DNA from: Spirodela intermedia
Taxonomy: Eukaryota; Streptophyta; Magnoliopsida; Alismatales; Araceae
Length of the DNA stretch: 64,000 nt
NCBI GenBank assembly: GCA_902729315.2
Contig: LR746281.1
Coordinates: forward strand, 3,842,501 to 3,906,500
Direction: 5' to 3'
Part shown: positions 23,274 through 34,707 of the stretch, in pieces
Layout of the letters: each line of letters begins with the position of its first letter
How positions within the stretch are numbered: the first letter of the stretch is position 1
Program-made: the position numbers and the translations under genes
The notes under the pieces: generated by a model
The model's input: the letters and a program-made list of their open reading frames with translations, nothing else
Databases searched by the model: none
What the model was told of the DNA's origin: nothing

Positions 23274-23655
23274 TCAAAGGTGGAATGCCTCGTCTATTTT
23301 GGAATCTAGAACGTGTCAACTTGTGGGAGAGAGTAACATCTCCGGGAAGCTTGGGTCAAACTAGCTGCAGATTTCTCGAGCCCATTAAATGCTAATGGAA
23401 AAATGACCGTCCAATATTACTCGAATTAGGTTTTTCTAACATTTGAGTAATGATTTGCAGTTGGGCGTGGAATATTGATGCGTAAGGCTTCTGACGCCGC
23501 GTGAGGAGCTTTCACTCGGTCTGGTGTTGGGCCCAGGTCGCACCTGCCCTCTGGGTTTGGTGGGTGTGTTGGTGGTGCAAGGTTGACTAGTTGTCTCTGG
23601 GCTTGTGTGCGTGTCAGTATAGTCGGGGGGGAGAGAGGGAAAGAAAGAGAGACGT
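23274..23655 (+). repeat. 382-bp direct repeat, copy 2
   Basis: Second copy of 22663-23044, with about one change per 30 bases by eye, W-box core at 23583-23588. The 229-bp spacer between the copies is not repeated after copy 2. There are no TG...CA ends or PBS, so it is not a miniature LTR element. Confidence 0.85.
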
Positions 23656-24523
23656 GCTGGTTGAGTAGTCACATCTGAGTTAAAATAAAGATAAGAGTAG
23701 TAGGTAGGATACCATGGCTTTTATGAAAAAATTGTTAATTAAACTGAATAAATAAGTTCCGTTTTTTCTTGAGCACAAAAGTAGTAAACACCAAAAGAAC
23801 AGTACAATTGCGATTGGGCATTGGCTTGGGCTAAGCTTCTTGAGACCGTTTGCCTATTTTCCTTGTTCAAGGGTTAACCCTGGCGATTTTGAAATAGGTC
23901 TCTACACTAAAGCTTGGCATACTTATGGCTTAATTTTATACAAATATTTCTTTTAATTTGAGTTAACTTCTTCTGCACTCATCTAAGCCAAGAGAAGAGC
24001 CTAGAAAATAAGAAATAGCCTTAATTTCTATGAAGCATGGCCCTGCCTTTAGATAACTAGGAAAACCGTACTTGCATCATAATGTCACTTGTATGAACGT
24101 TAAATGATAAATTATTGTATTAATATGAAGTTATAATTTTACACAACATCGATTTTATAACATTAGAAGATTCTTCGTTCAAAGTCAATCAATGTGGGCC
24201 CAAAACAATCGATGGAGTCAAACAAGGCCAATTAAATTGCTCAAAATCCCAAGTGTTTTATCCATTGAACTGCAGATTTGTGAAGAAGAGTCTCAATGAG
24301 CCAAGTACCTTGAAAGCTTTTTTACTGTCACTGATAGTACATGAGCGGGATTCCATATTGTCGGTAATGGCACGTGGGCTCGTTTACCTTGCAAATAAAA
24401 GCGAAGGTTCAAGATCCTACGATTAAATAAAAAGCCACGTTGTTTACGTTTTCTGGAAAATGTTTCTGTTTCTCCCTCGACGCGAAAAGATAAGATCTCA
24501 ATCCATAGTCCCGTTTCACGGGG
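23656..24523 (+). promoter_or_regulatory. 5' flank of the BAHD gene, with G-box
   Basis: No ORF or transposon is recognised here. A perfect G-box CACGTG at 24371-24376 lies about 150 bp upstream of the TATA box and 237 bp upstream of the start codon, which suggests bZIP or bHLH control. A TCGACGCG block (24478-24485) lies closer in. These are motif matches only. Confidence 0.45.
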
Positions 24524-24530
24524 TATATAA
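24524..24530 (+). promoter_or_regulatory. TATA box of the BAHD gene
   Basis: TATATAA within CACGGGGTATATAACTGACC. It lies 83 bp upstream of the ATG, so transcription would start near 24555-24560 and leave a 5' UTR of about 55 bases. Confidence 0.65.
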
Positions 24531-24612
24531 CTGACCCTCGCCGGGGAAAGAAGATGAACTAGCAAGGAGAACGTCGAGGCAGCCATTGCAAGTAAGAGAG
24601 TGACTATCCAAA

Positions 24613-25950
24613 ATGGAAGCCGTCGAGGCAGTTCAAGTGACCTGCGACATCCTTCTCGAGCCCTACCATTCGCCTTTCTCCCCACCCCAGTTTCCCCAAA
24701 ACGCTGAGTTCCCCCTCACGCCCTTCGACGTGGCCACCTACAACTGCCATATCTGCATCCTCTACGCCTTCCGGCCGCCGATGCCGGACAACGCCGCCCT
24801 GCGGGAGGGACTCGCACGAGCCCTCGTTTACTTTCCTCACCTTGCCGGAAGGTTCGACTCTGACGAGTATGGCTACCCAAAAGTTGTTCTAAACGACGCC
24901 GGCATCCGCCTCAAGGAGGCCATAGCACCGTCCACGCTGGAGGAACACCTGCCCTTCGATCCCTCCGCGAGCTTTCTAACATTGCATCCACACCCAGCTG
25001 AGGGGGTTGAGGTGCTCCTCCAAATTCAGCTCACCCGCTTCTCCTGCGGCGGTCTCACCTTGGGTATCACCGTCCACCACCACATAGCGGACGGCTCCTC
25101 CCTTTGCCATTTCCTCCTCACTTGGGCGAAACTGGTACAGGGCCGCGATGTGGGCACTATGCCTTTCTTCGGCTGGAGCTCCGTCTGTGCTCCTAGGATC
25201 CCGGCTAGGGTGGAGTTTGACCACCTCGGCGTCGAGTTCAGGCCCAAGAGTGGAGCCACCCGGCCTCGGACGAACGTCGGAATTAACCTGTCTAAGATGT
25301 GTAACCAGTCCTTCCACTTCTCCAACGAGTTCATCGGCAAGCTCAAGGCCATTGTCAACGGCGGCGACCCCGGTCAACGAGTGACCACGTTCTTGAGCGT
25401 CCTCACCCATATATGGAAGAAGATAACCTTTGTCCGCAGGCTTCCTGACAACGAGATGACCCAGGTCAGACTTACTGTAAACGGCCGGCCGAGAATTAAG
25501 CCCCCCGTGCCGCCGGAGTACTACGGCAACCTTGTCCTCTGGGCCCATCCCAAACTTACGGTCGGAGAGGTACTCCGGTCGAGCTACTCCCACGTGGCAC
25601 AGGTGATCCGCGAGGCCATCGTAAAGGTGGACGACGGCTACTTCAGGTCGTTCATGGACTTCGGAGAGCAACTTAAGGGGAAGGGAGGTGCAGAGATCGT
25701 TGTGACCCTCCCTGAGGTTGGCGACTTTCTAAACCCCAATATCGAGATCAGTAGCTGGTTGAGCCTCCAATTCCACCAGCTGGATTTTGGCGGCGGAGTC
25801 CCAGCAGCCCTCTTGACCCCAGGGCTCCCGGTGGAGGGGTTAATGATGCTTGTTCCATCATGCGGAGAAGGCGGCGGCGTTGACTTACATCTCTGTCTTG
25901 AGAAGAGCCAGGCAGCCAACATGAGGCAGGTCATGCATTCCCTCGACTGA
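24613..25950 (+). CDS. BAHD acyltransferase, probable agmatine/putrescine hydroxycinnamoyltransferase-like
   Basis: A complete single-exon gene of 445 codons. BAHD enzymes move an acyl group from a CoA thioester (here probably a hydroxycinnamoyl-CoA) to an amine or alcohol in the cytosol. The catalytic HxxxD is HHIAD (His156-Asp160) in the run HHHIADGSS. The C-terminal DFGWG motif reads DFGGG (391-395). N-terminal FDVATYNCHICILYAFRPP, the AGRFDSDEYGYPKVVLNDAG block and LQIQLTRFSCGGL resemble the barley/rice agmatine and putrescine hydroxycinnamoyltransferase clade, whose products are defence phenolamides. The start is supported by a TATA box 83 bp upstream and normal family length. It is much richer in G/C than its surroundings. 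Substrate cannot be fixed from sequence; tyramine or shikimate-type acceptors are alternatives. Long antisense ORFs are shadows. Confidence 0.92.
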   Translation: MEAVEAVQVTCDILLEPYHSPFSPPQFPQNAEFPLTPFDVATYNCHICILYAFRPPMPDNAALREGLARALVYFPHLAGRFDSDEYGYPKVVLNDAGIRLKEAIAPSTLEEHLPFDPSASFLTLHPHPAEGVEVLLQIQLTRFSCGGLTLGITVHHHIADGSSLCHFLLTWAKLVQGRDVGTMPFFGWSSVCAPRIPARVEFDHLGVEFRPKSGATRPRTNVGINLSKMCNQSFHFSNEFIGKLKAIVNGGDPGQRVTTFLSVLTHIWKKITFVRRLPDNEMTQVRLTVNGRPRIKPPVPPEYYGNLVLWAHPKLTVGEVLRSSYSHVAQVIREAIVKVDDGYFRSFMDFGEQLKGKGGAEIVVTLPEVGDFLNPNIEISSWLSLQFHQLDFGGGVPAALLTPGLPVEGLMMLVPSCGEGGGVDLHLCLEKSQAANMRQVMHSLD

Positions 25951-26182
25951 GCTCAAGAAAATTATGTTTCCCGTCTGTTGTGATGATAGTCTGTGAATTG
26001 GATCTTTGCCGAGGGTTGTATCTGATGTTACTGCAAGTGATGTGAATGATAGTCTTGACTAGCTACTATGTCTCGCTTCCTGATGATTGAACGCAATAGC
26101 ATCTTCTTTCATGTGAAACGAACCTGACTTAGTGGCAAGCTCTTCCACCTTTCATCATGAGACAGTACTAACTTGATGTATG
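25951..26182 (+). other. 3' flank of the BAHD gene
   Basis: This is probably 3' UTR and a short spacer up to the copia LTR at 26183. No canonical AATAAA is seen. T/G-rich stretches (TGTTGTGATGATAG, GTTGTATCTGATG) could serve as a far-upstream element. Confidence 0.4.
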
Positions 26183-26549
26183 TGTTGGCTTCACAAGGCC
26201 ATTAACAACGTCAAGTACTTCAAAAAACTCAAAACAACAAGAAATTGGAAGTAGAATCAAGAATGCTATATTGAATACAAGAACTGAAAATATGCAGCGC
26301 ATATTTCATTGAACACAGTCTCTTATTTATAGAGACCCAATAGGAAGAGGAGAGAGAGTGAGTCTAATGGCAGCTGAATGAGCTGGCACTGTCTCACGTG
26401 GCCACTTATCTGCCATTGTAACTCTCGGTGATGTGCAGCACAGATTAAGCCTGCAAAAAGGAGAATAATGACTTGGAGATAAAAAATCCCCAAAATCGTT
26501 TCTGCTATAAAGTTCGCCAGACTTGAAGCCTTCTGATAGAGTTGGAACA
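26183..26549 (-). repeat. copia 3' LTR
   Basis: 367 bp, TGTTGGCTTC...GTTGGAACA in plus coordinates. A polypurine tract (minus strand AGGAGGAGATTGAAGGAA, about 26551-26570) lies on its internal side, so it is the 3' LTR of the minus-strand element reaching to 29542. It starts only 233 bp after the BAHD stop codon. Confidence 0.78.
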
Positions 26550-26572
26550 ATTCCTTCAATCTCCTCCTTGCT

Positions 26573-29542
26573 CTTGCTCCTCTGTACGAAGACTTTAAAC
26601 TCTAAGGCGCCCTCACATCTCTTGAAATTTTTGTCTTCCAAGAGCTTTGATGAGAATATCAGCCAATTGACCCTCCGTCCTAATGTAGAGGATTTGGATT
26701 TTCTTATCTTCAACACACTGATGAATGAAATGGTATCGGATGTCAATGTGCTTCGTTCGATTATGATGGACTGGATTCTTACTCAATGTAATGGCCAATT
26801 GATTATCCACCATTAGTTTGACTACCTTTGGCTTCACCCTTTTCATTTCACTGATTAGGCGCTTCATCCACATCCCCTGACAAGTTGCTGCCATGGCTGC
26901 AATATACTCGGCTTCACACGAAGATAAGGCAATGATGTTTTACTTCTGTGATGACCAACTGATGGCCATCCCTGAGAGGAAATAAATGTGACCAGAGGTG
27001 CTCTTCTTATCATTTGCGTCTCCTGAAATCGCTATCACTAAACCCAGTTAGTTCAGAATTTAAACTACTTTTCTTGTAGAAGAGCCTGTAGTCAATTGTG
27101 TCTTTCACATATCTCAGAATTTGCTTGACCCCACTAAGATAGTCTGAAGCAAAATTCTTCACGAATTTGCTTCCCAATGAGACTTCTGAATTTCGTGGAA
27201 TTCACCTTGTGCTTGCTTCATTGTGGGTGAATTTTCCTCGGGCTTTAAGTAGTGTGAAAACAACATTGCAGTCTTCCATCTTTGCACGCTCTAAAATCTT
27301 TAAAACATAAGTTTTATGAGATAAAAAAATAAAGTCTTCATCTTGTTTGACCTCGAGTCCCAAATAAGAGCTCAATGATCCAAGATCAATCATTTCAAAT
27401 TTCTGCTTCATTCTTAACTTGAAATCTTCAATACATTCGGAACTAGACCTTGTTATGATTCAGTCATCAACATAAACTCCAACAATTAAGACTTCATTAC
27501 CTGATCTCTTGAGATAAAGAGCTTATTCATAGTTGCTCTTGTTACATCCGAGAGAGACTAGACACTTATGAAGCTTGAAGTACTAGGCCTTTGGAGCTTG
27601 CTTTAAGCCATACAAGACCTTCAATCATAGGATAGAGCCTTCTCTACCCTCCACAATGAAACCATCTGACTACTTCACATAAATCATCTTTTCAATTTCC
27701 CCATTTAAGAAAACGGTCTTGACATCAAGATGATGAATTATCCATCCTTCTAGAGCTGCTAAAGCAATTAGAGCTCTTATGGATTTGAAACAAACCACTA
27801 GGGCAAATACTTCCTCATAATCAATCCCTTGCCTCTGTAAGTATCCTTTCACTTGTGGGGTTGACTTTCTTTAGAGTCACTTTGAGGGGCTGAATTCACT
27901 TCTCAAAAAGTAGTGACCTCCACATCTTCAATGTCAGCATTAGAGTCTTCTTCCATACCTTGATCATATAGAAAATCATGTAAGAAGGTATAAGAAGGAG
28001 AGATTTCACCTTACTTTGTTTAATCCCACTTGTCATTTTTGTCGAAAAATGAAATCTCGGCTGATGTTGACCTTGCCTTTGATAGGGTCATAACATCTAT
28101 TAGCCTTGGATCCAATCTCATAGCCAATGAAGAACAGGGGTTGACCTTGACTTTGGTCTTTCACTTGCAAGTAAAAACTTGCAAGTGACCAATGTGAGGC
28201 TTTCTTTTGGTCCACATCTCATAGGGAGTTTGACCCTGCAAACTTTTAGTAAATGACCAATTAAGAATGTAAATAGTAGTGCTTACCACTTCTCCCCACA
28301 ACTCTCGAGGAAGCTCCTTATTCTTCAACATGGCTCGGACCATGGACATCACAATACAATTCTTCCTCTCCATTACCCCATTTTTCTAAGGTGAGTAAGG
28401 TGTGGTCAATTTTTTTTAATGTTGTGAGAAATACAATAATTAGTAAATTCTTCAGAAGTGAATTCTCCTCTGTCTAATCTGAAATTCTTGATCCTCACTC
28501 TTTTTTCTATTTCTACTAGAGTTTTGAATTGCTTAAAGGCCTCAAATGCATCTGATCTTTGCTTCAACATAGCCATCCATGTAAGTCGAGAGTAATCATC
28601 AATGATGAGGAGAAAATACCTGCTTCCCCTTAAGGTGGGTGGGGTAATTGGCTTGCAGATGTCAACAAAGATGAGTTCTAGAGGCTCATATGCTTGGAAT
28701 GAAGAGGCTTGAGGAAATGACATCTGGTGTTGCTTTCTAGGAACACAATTACGGTAGAGATGATTAGGTACACTGATCTGAGGAAGTCCGTCCACAAGAT
28801 GTTTGCTGGAGATCTCCTTTAAGGAATGAAAACTGATATGTCCAAATTGAGAGTGACATAGCTAATTCTTAGAACTGTCACCAGTATGAAGTAAACACTG
28901 ATCCACCACTATTAACTTCAACAAGTAAAGTTTTCCTTCAGATTTGTGCACCTCAGCAAAGAGATGACCACTTCAATAAAAAATGGTCAACTTACCCCCT
29001 TGCATCATCATGCATCAGCCTTCATCATCTAATCGCCCGAGACTCATAATGTTGGCTACTAATTGAGGTACAAATAGCACATTAGGAAGTCGGAGAAGTC
29101 CACCATCTTTTTGACTAATCAAAATATTGCCAGGTCCTTTAATTTGAACCCTCAAATTATCTCCAAATTGACAAATCCAGATGCAGTCTCATCGATGTCT
29201 TCAGAGAAGTTTTGACGACTGGACATATGATTTGTCACTCCAGTATCAAGATACCAGAGATTGGGATTAGAGAGCTCACCCTCAAAACCTTGAAGTAGCA
29301 AACCATCATGTTCCTCCACAACAGCCATCAGAAGAGAAGATTCCACAGCTGGAGTAGAAGAATCAGCCACATATGCTTGTTCCTCCTTCCCCTTCTTCAT
29401 GCTTCAGCACTCGTAAGCAAAATGCCCATATTTTCCACAATTGTATCACTGAATTTGTGATTTGTCATAATGTGTCTTCACATTTTCAAGAAGTGATTGT
29501 CAACCATGGCCACAACCTTTGCCTCTACCTCTATGATGGCCA
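26573..29542 (-). pseudogene. Ty1/copia gag-pol remnant
   Basis: Copia order on the minus strand. CCHC knuckle CYNCGKYGHFAYEC (about 29405-29450). Protease LWYLDTGVTNHM (29152-29400). Gag-pre-integrase and integrase core with FVDICKP and LDRGEFTSEEF (28406-28795). Integrase C-terminal part with NCIVMSMVRAML and ELWGE (28161-28373). RT with HHLDVKTVFLNGE (27670-27852) and YVDD at 27463-27474, directly followed by a TGA. RT end (27202-27411). RNase H ending TEGQLADILIKALGR (26613-26894). Many stops and shifts. The gag N-terminus and 5' LTR are missing, cut off by the LTR at 29543. Confidence 0.85.
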
Positions 29543-30333
29543 TGACGTGACTTAGTTGTTGTATAGTAAATCACGTAAATTTAAAATTTATAAAACTAGA
29601 AAATACAATTTTTCAGATATTTAGAAGTATTTCCAAACAAATATATCAATTATAATTCAATAAAACTCCTAAAAAAAGCAGTAATTTTCTAGGTCGATTA
29701 TAGGGATGTGATATAATATCTGATAATTATTCATAATTTTTCTCAATAAATATGATTTTCTATGAATTTTATATTAAGAAATAAAATGAAAATATATTTA
29801 AAATTCACAAAAAGTAAAAAAAGGGTGCGGATGTCAGGATGATGTTAGCACTTGGTGAACACAAATTGAACAAAAATAGAGTTCCGCTCGATGATTCTTA
29901 CATAAGTGATTACAGATGATTTAATTAATCAAATTAAGATCTGTAAAAGTTAGAAGAATCATAATTGAACAAAGTATAATTTGGTAAATTAAAAACATAA
30001 AAATTATCACTAAATAAAGTGTAAAGTAAGCTGAAAGCAAAAAAACAGAGTTCTGGTGTCACGATAGCGATGCATTGACGATGCACTGAAATCTTGAGCA
30101 TTCAAGAGGATCGTCATGTAGTGTTCACAGCCTCGAAGGCTCTCCTTGGACAAAGACGACGTGGGCAATCTCTAGATCTCCTTGCAAAGTCTAGAGATTA
30201 ATGAAATAGGTCGTCGAATCGTCTTCGGCAGCTGTCACTTGACGGGGAGGAGTTGGATGGAGGTGGGGTGCGTGTCAAGGAGCTTCATCCTCAGGTCCGT
30301 GCAGCAAGGGGAGGCTCTTCATCACATTTGGTA
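29543..30333 (-). repeat. Athila LTR, 3' part only (left arm of a head-to-head pair)
   Basis: It begins TGACGTGACTTAG after copia gag sequence and follows the minus-strand LTR to CACATTTGGTA. There it switches to a plus-strand LTR. One of the two repeated GGCTGTCAC blocks of the core is deleted near 30240. No target duplication matches the far end. Confidence 0.8.
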
Positions 30334-31600
30334 CAGTGGTCAGCTAGCTGTGGAGCAAGAAGTGGTCGTACACGCAAGAGAAAGGACTTGGTTAGAAATA
30401 TAACATTGGTATATATTCACCTGAAAAATCATTGCACAACTGATGTGGGACTAAACCCGCCTCACACCTTCCTCAGAAAGGGTGGGCAACCGGTGCGGGT
30501 TTGAATCCTCCCAAAGCCAAAAGTCATATATTTTTTTTCTGATTATCGTGACTTTTCTACAAATCGTCAGTGAAGGATTAAGCAACTAGAATCACTAGGT
30601 CATTGGCGAAAATCTCATCAACATGATTTGTGGAGCATTATTAATAAAATTATTGAAGGATTTGTGATAAAAGAATCGCAAATCCATCAAGTAAATGATC
30701 TCTGATTGATTGACGAATAAGTTGTTGTCAGAAAAAGGACGATCTACGTGGAGATGAGTTGCCACCTCTTGAGAGCATACTAGATGCGATGAAGAGCCTC
30801 TTCTTGTTGTGCAGACTTTGAGGATGAAGCTCTCTAACATGCACCCCACCTCAATCCAACTCCTCTCTATTGGGTGACAGCTGTTAGAGAGCTGCAAAGT
30901 TGCCGTTTTTCTGCTCCGCTAGGTGATAGCTGCTAGAGATGATTCGACGACCTATTTCATTAATCTCTAGACTTCACAAGGAGATCTAGAGATTGCCCAC
31001 GTCGTCTTTGTCCAAGGAGAGTCTTTGAGGCCGTGGACATTACACGACAATCCTCCTAAACACTCGGGATTTCAGTGCATTGCCGACGCATCGCCGTCGC
31101 GATGCCGGAACTTTGTTTTCCTACTTTCAACTTACTTTATGCTTCATTTAGTGATAATTTGTGTGATTTTATTTACCAAAATATATTTCATTCAATTACG
31201 ATTCTTTTAGCTTTTACAAATCTTAATTTGATTAATTAAATCATCTGTAATCACTTACATAAGAATCACTAGGCAGAACTTTGTTTTGCGGGGCACTAAC
31301 ATCATTTTGACGTCTGCACCCTTATTTCCCTTTTTCGTGAATTTTAAATATATTTCTTTTTCATTTCTTAGTATAAAATTCATAGAAAATCATATTCTTT
31401 GAAGAAAATTCTGAATAATTCCAAATATTATATTACTTTCTATGATCGACTTGGAAAATTATCACTATTTTTGAAAGTTTTATTAAATTATAATTGATAT
31501 ATTTATTCAGAAATACTTCTAAATATCTGAAAGTTCGTATTTTCTAGTTTTATAAATTTTAAATTTATGTGATTTAATATACAATGACTAAGTCACGTCT
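30334..31600 (+). repeat. Athila LTR, 5'-truncated (right arm of a head-to-head pair)
   Basis: Starts at CAGTGGTCAGCTAGCTGTGG, about 360 bp into the LTR consensus, and runs to the normal 3' end GACTAAGTCACGTC. Its right flank is a different gypsy element, while the left arm flanks copia. Two separate insertions therefore seem to have been joined by a deletion. Confidence 0.8.
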
Positions 31601-33083
31601 ATTGGCGTACTTTGATAATATACCCTCGACTTATGGAGAAGGTAGGTAAGGGTCGTGTTGTCTTGTGTATCCAAAGCAAGAGCGAAGCATGTTAGGGATC
31701 CATCTATGTTTGACATGATCTCGTACTGAAAGGAAGGTCACTTCATCACGATTAACCCAATACATGACTTAGGGTCATGCTTTGGCACAAGCTTGTTGGT
31801 ATGTAGATACCAAATAAGTCGGCGATCTCGATACATGAAAGAGCAAGTGTTTGCTCTTCCCATGAGTTGGACATCATAGTCAAATAACCAGGGCTGTTCA
31901 AGTATGATGCCGCCGATTTTCATTAGAAGGACATCACACAAGATGTGCTCATCATAGGTGCTCACCCTAAGTGGCACCTGGCACTGTCAACAAATGAGTA
32001 GTGTGGTGGCATTTATCCACGATATGTCGTAAGGGGCTGGATGGTTGATAGTACTCAGCCCTCCCCTCTGTAAGACCTAGTTTGACACGACATTGATGCA
32101 ACTACCACTGTCCACGATCACCTTGCACGTGTGTTCGTTGATCTTCACATAGGTGTAGAAGATTGACGTGCGAAGGAAATCGTCTATCGTAGGCGAAGAT
32201 GTGGGCATAATCATCCTCAGTGTCAAGGTGATCTCTCTAGCTGCCATGGTGTCTAGCTCTGGTGTAGGAACTGCGTCTTGAGATGGATGTTGACAATGAA
32301 GTTGACCAGTCCCCTCGATGAAGTGCTCGTTGATGAGGCATTGAGAGGAGGCAGCTTCAGCTGCTAGTATGATGGCTGGCCGAATCTAGATGTAGCCAAT
32401 CAAATCAAGAGTGTCATCACACTCCTTGGCCAAACCCTCGTTAGTAATGTGGACATCATCGCCTACGGGGGCGTCATCCTTTTGTGAACCGCTACCCAAT
32501 TCTTTGATCTCTATGAGGAGATTTGAAGATGGGCATTGACTCATCCAGTGCCCCTTACCCTTACACTTGAAACAAGTGATATGGGCTTAGGACACGGCCG
32601 TAGCACGATTGGATGCGTCGGCTGGTGGCGGATGCAGGGGTAGTGTAGACCCTACTGATGTTGCTGGTGTAGTTCGTCCGTTCCCTATGCTAGTACACGT
32701 CAATGGTGTCATCGGTGTTTGTGCAGATCATGTGGACACGATCTTCGTGGTGATTAGAGGTGGGGTGTACTGTGTCCTCAGGGGGTCACTCCATATGCTC
32801 TACTATGCGATAGGCCTCGTCTACTTTAGACGAGTTGTCTTTCAGCACCTTGTTCTGAAGCCATGGACTAAGTCTGTGGGTGAAAATGCCCAAAACCACA
32901 CGTGAATCTTCGACAACGCAACACCTCATGCGGCACTCCTCAAAAGTCTGAATATAGTCTCAGATGGGCATCTTACCCTATTAGAGGTCTAACTAATTGA
33001 GGAACAACATCGACTCATACTGTCGAGGAACATACTTGTTCCTCAAGTGTGATGTCATATCAACCCATGATGTGATGGGTTGC
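31601..33083 (-). pseudogene. second Ty3/gypsy family: gag, zinc knuckle and protease
   Basis: Minus strand: gag body (32600-33083, readable as PRQYESMLF and MRCCVVEDSRV), a CCHC knuckle CFKCKGKGHWMSQC (about 32532-32573), and a retropepsin with VDSGSCINVV (DSG at 32104-32112) running into STYDEHILCDVLLMKIGGII and LEQPWLFDYDVQL (31738-31977). It is not related to the Athila family beyond the superfamily. RT onward is lost at the LTR junction at 31600. The plus-strand ORF at 32609-32905 is a shadow. Confidence 0.72.
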
Positions 33084-34707
33084 TCACGTGACTCAGCTGT
33101 TGTATATTAAATCACAAAAATTTAAAATTTATAAAATTAGAAAATATGAATTTTCAGATATTTAGAAGTATTTCTGAATAAATATATCAATTATAATTCA
33201 ATAAAACTTCCAAAAATAGTAATAATATTTTAGACTGATCACAAGGATGTAATATAATATTTGGTAATTATTCAGAATTTTTCTCAATGAATATGATTTT
33301 CTATGAATTTTATACTAAGAAATGAAAAGGAAATATATTTAAAATTCACAAAAAAAGGAAATAAGGGTGTAGACATCAGGATGACATCACCACCCGGCGA
33401 ATGTGAATCGGATAGAAACAAAGTTCTGCCTAGTGATTCTTACATAAGTAACTACAAATGATTTAATTAATTAAATTAAGATCTGTAAAAGCGAAAAGAA
33501 TCATAATAGAACAAAATATATTTTGGTAAATTAAAATCACAAAGATTATCACTAAATGAAGTGTAAAGTAAGTTGAAAGTAGGAAAACAAAGTTCTAGCA
33601 TTGCGACAGCGATGCGTTGGTGATGCACCGGAATCCTAAGCATTCGGGACAATCGTCGTGCAATGTCTATGACCTCAAAGGCTCTCCTTGGACAAAGACA
33701 ACGTGGACAATCTCTAAATCTTCTCGCGAAGTCTAGAGATTAATGAAATGGGTCGTCAGTCGTCTCTAGCGGCTGTCACCCGGCGGAGTGGAAAAATAAT
33801 GACTTTGCGGCTCTCTGGTGGCTGTCACCCGACGGAGACGAGCTGGATGGAGGTGGGGTGTGTGTCAGAGAGCTTCATCCTCAAGTCCACGCAGCAAGAG
33901 GAGGCTCTTCATCGCATCTAGTATGCTCTCAGGAGGTGACGACTCATCTCCAAGTGGATCGTCCTCTTCTTGACGACGGCTTGTTCGTTAGTCAATTAGA
34001 GATGATTTACTCGATCGATTTGCATCCTTTTATTGCGAATCTTTTAGCAATTTTAATAACAATGCTTTGCAAATCGCGTTGACGAGATTTTCACCGATGA
34101 TCCAGCAATTCTGATTGCTTAATCCTTTACTGACGATCTACAGAAAAGTCACAATAATTAGATAAAAATATGAGTTTTAGCTCTAGGAGGATTCGAACCC
34201 ACGCCAGTTGCCTTGCCTCTTCTAAGGAAGGTGACGAGTTTAGTCCCACATCGGTTGTGCACCAAATGTTTGGGCGAACAAGTAGTAATATAACATTTCT
34301 AAGCAAGGTCCCTTTCTCGCTCATGTATAAACCACTTCTTACCCCACAGCTGGCTGGCCATCGGTGACGTGGAAGGGAAGTGGCGCACACATGCCCCCAT
34401 CGGTTCAAGCCGCTCGAACCCTTGCTCACAACTACTCCCCGACTACGCTTCTGACCTGCTTGTGGGCCTAGCTGACTGGCGGGTCCCCCCATTTTGCTAT
34501 ATTTTTATTTGAATTTCTTTTCCTTTATTTATCTCAAAAATAAGACTGTAAAAATCATAGAAAATCACATAATTACCCAAAAATTCACGTTAATCAACTA
34601 AAAACCAATTTTCACACTTTAACACAAATATAAGTCTATTTATCATGAGTCAAAGCTAAAATTATATTATTTACTAATTATTAACTTATGATAATGAAGA
34701 CTTATCA
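33084..34707 (-). repeat. solo Athila LTR inserted in the second gypsy gag
   Basis: 1624 bp, minus orientation, starting TCACGTGACTCAG (the first bases mutated from TGACG) and ending GACTTATCA. The flanks GTTGC (33079-33083) and ATTGC (34708-34712) are a 5-bp target duplication with one mismatch. Gag reading resumes on the other side. The USE box is intact but the TATA is lost (AACAAGTAG). Confidence 0.85.

Noticed and set aside
22663-23655. The two 382-bp repeats as LTRs of a miniature (TRIM) element
   Set aside because: No TG...CA ends, no PBS after copy 1, no PPT before copy 2, and no target duplication.
24976-25671. 231-codon antisense ORF over the BAHD gene, and other ORFs there
   Set aside because: They overlap a clear intact gene on the other strand, match nothing, and arise from high GC at third codon positions.
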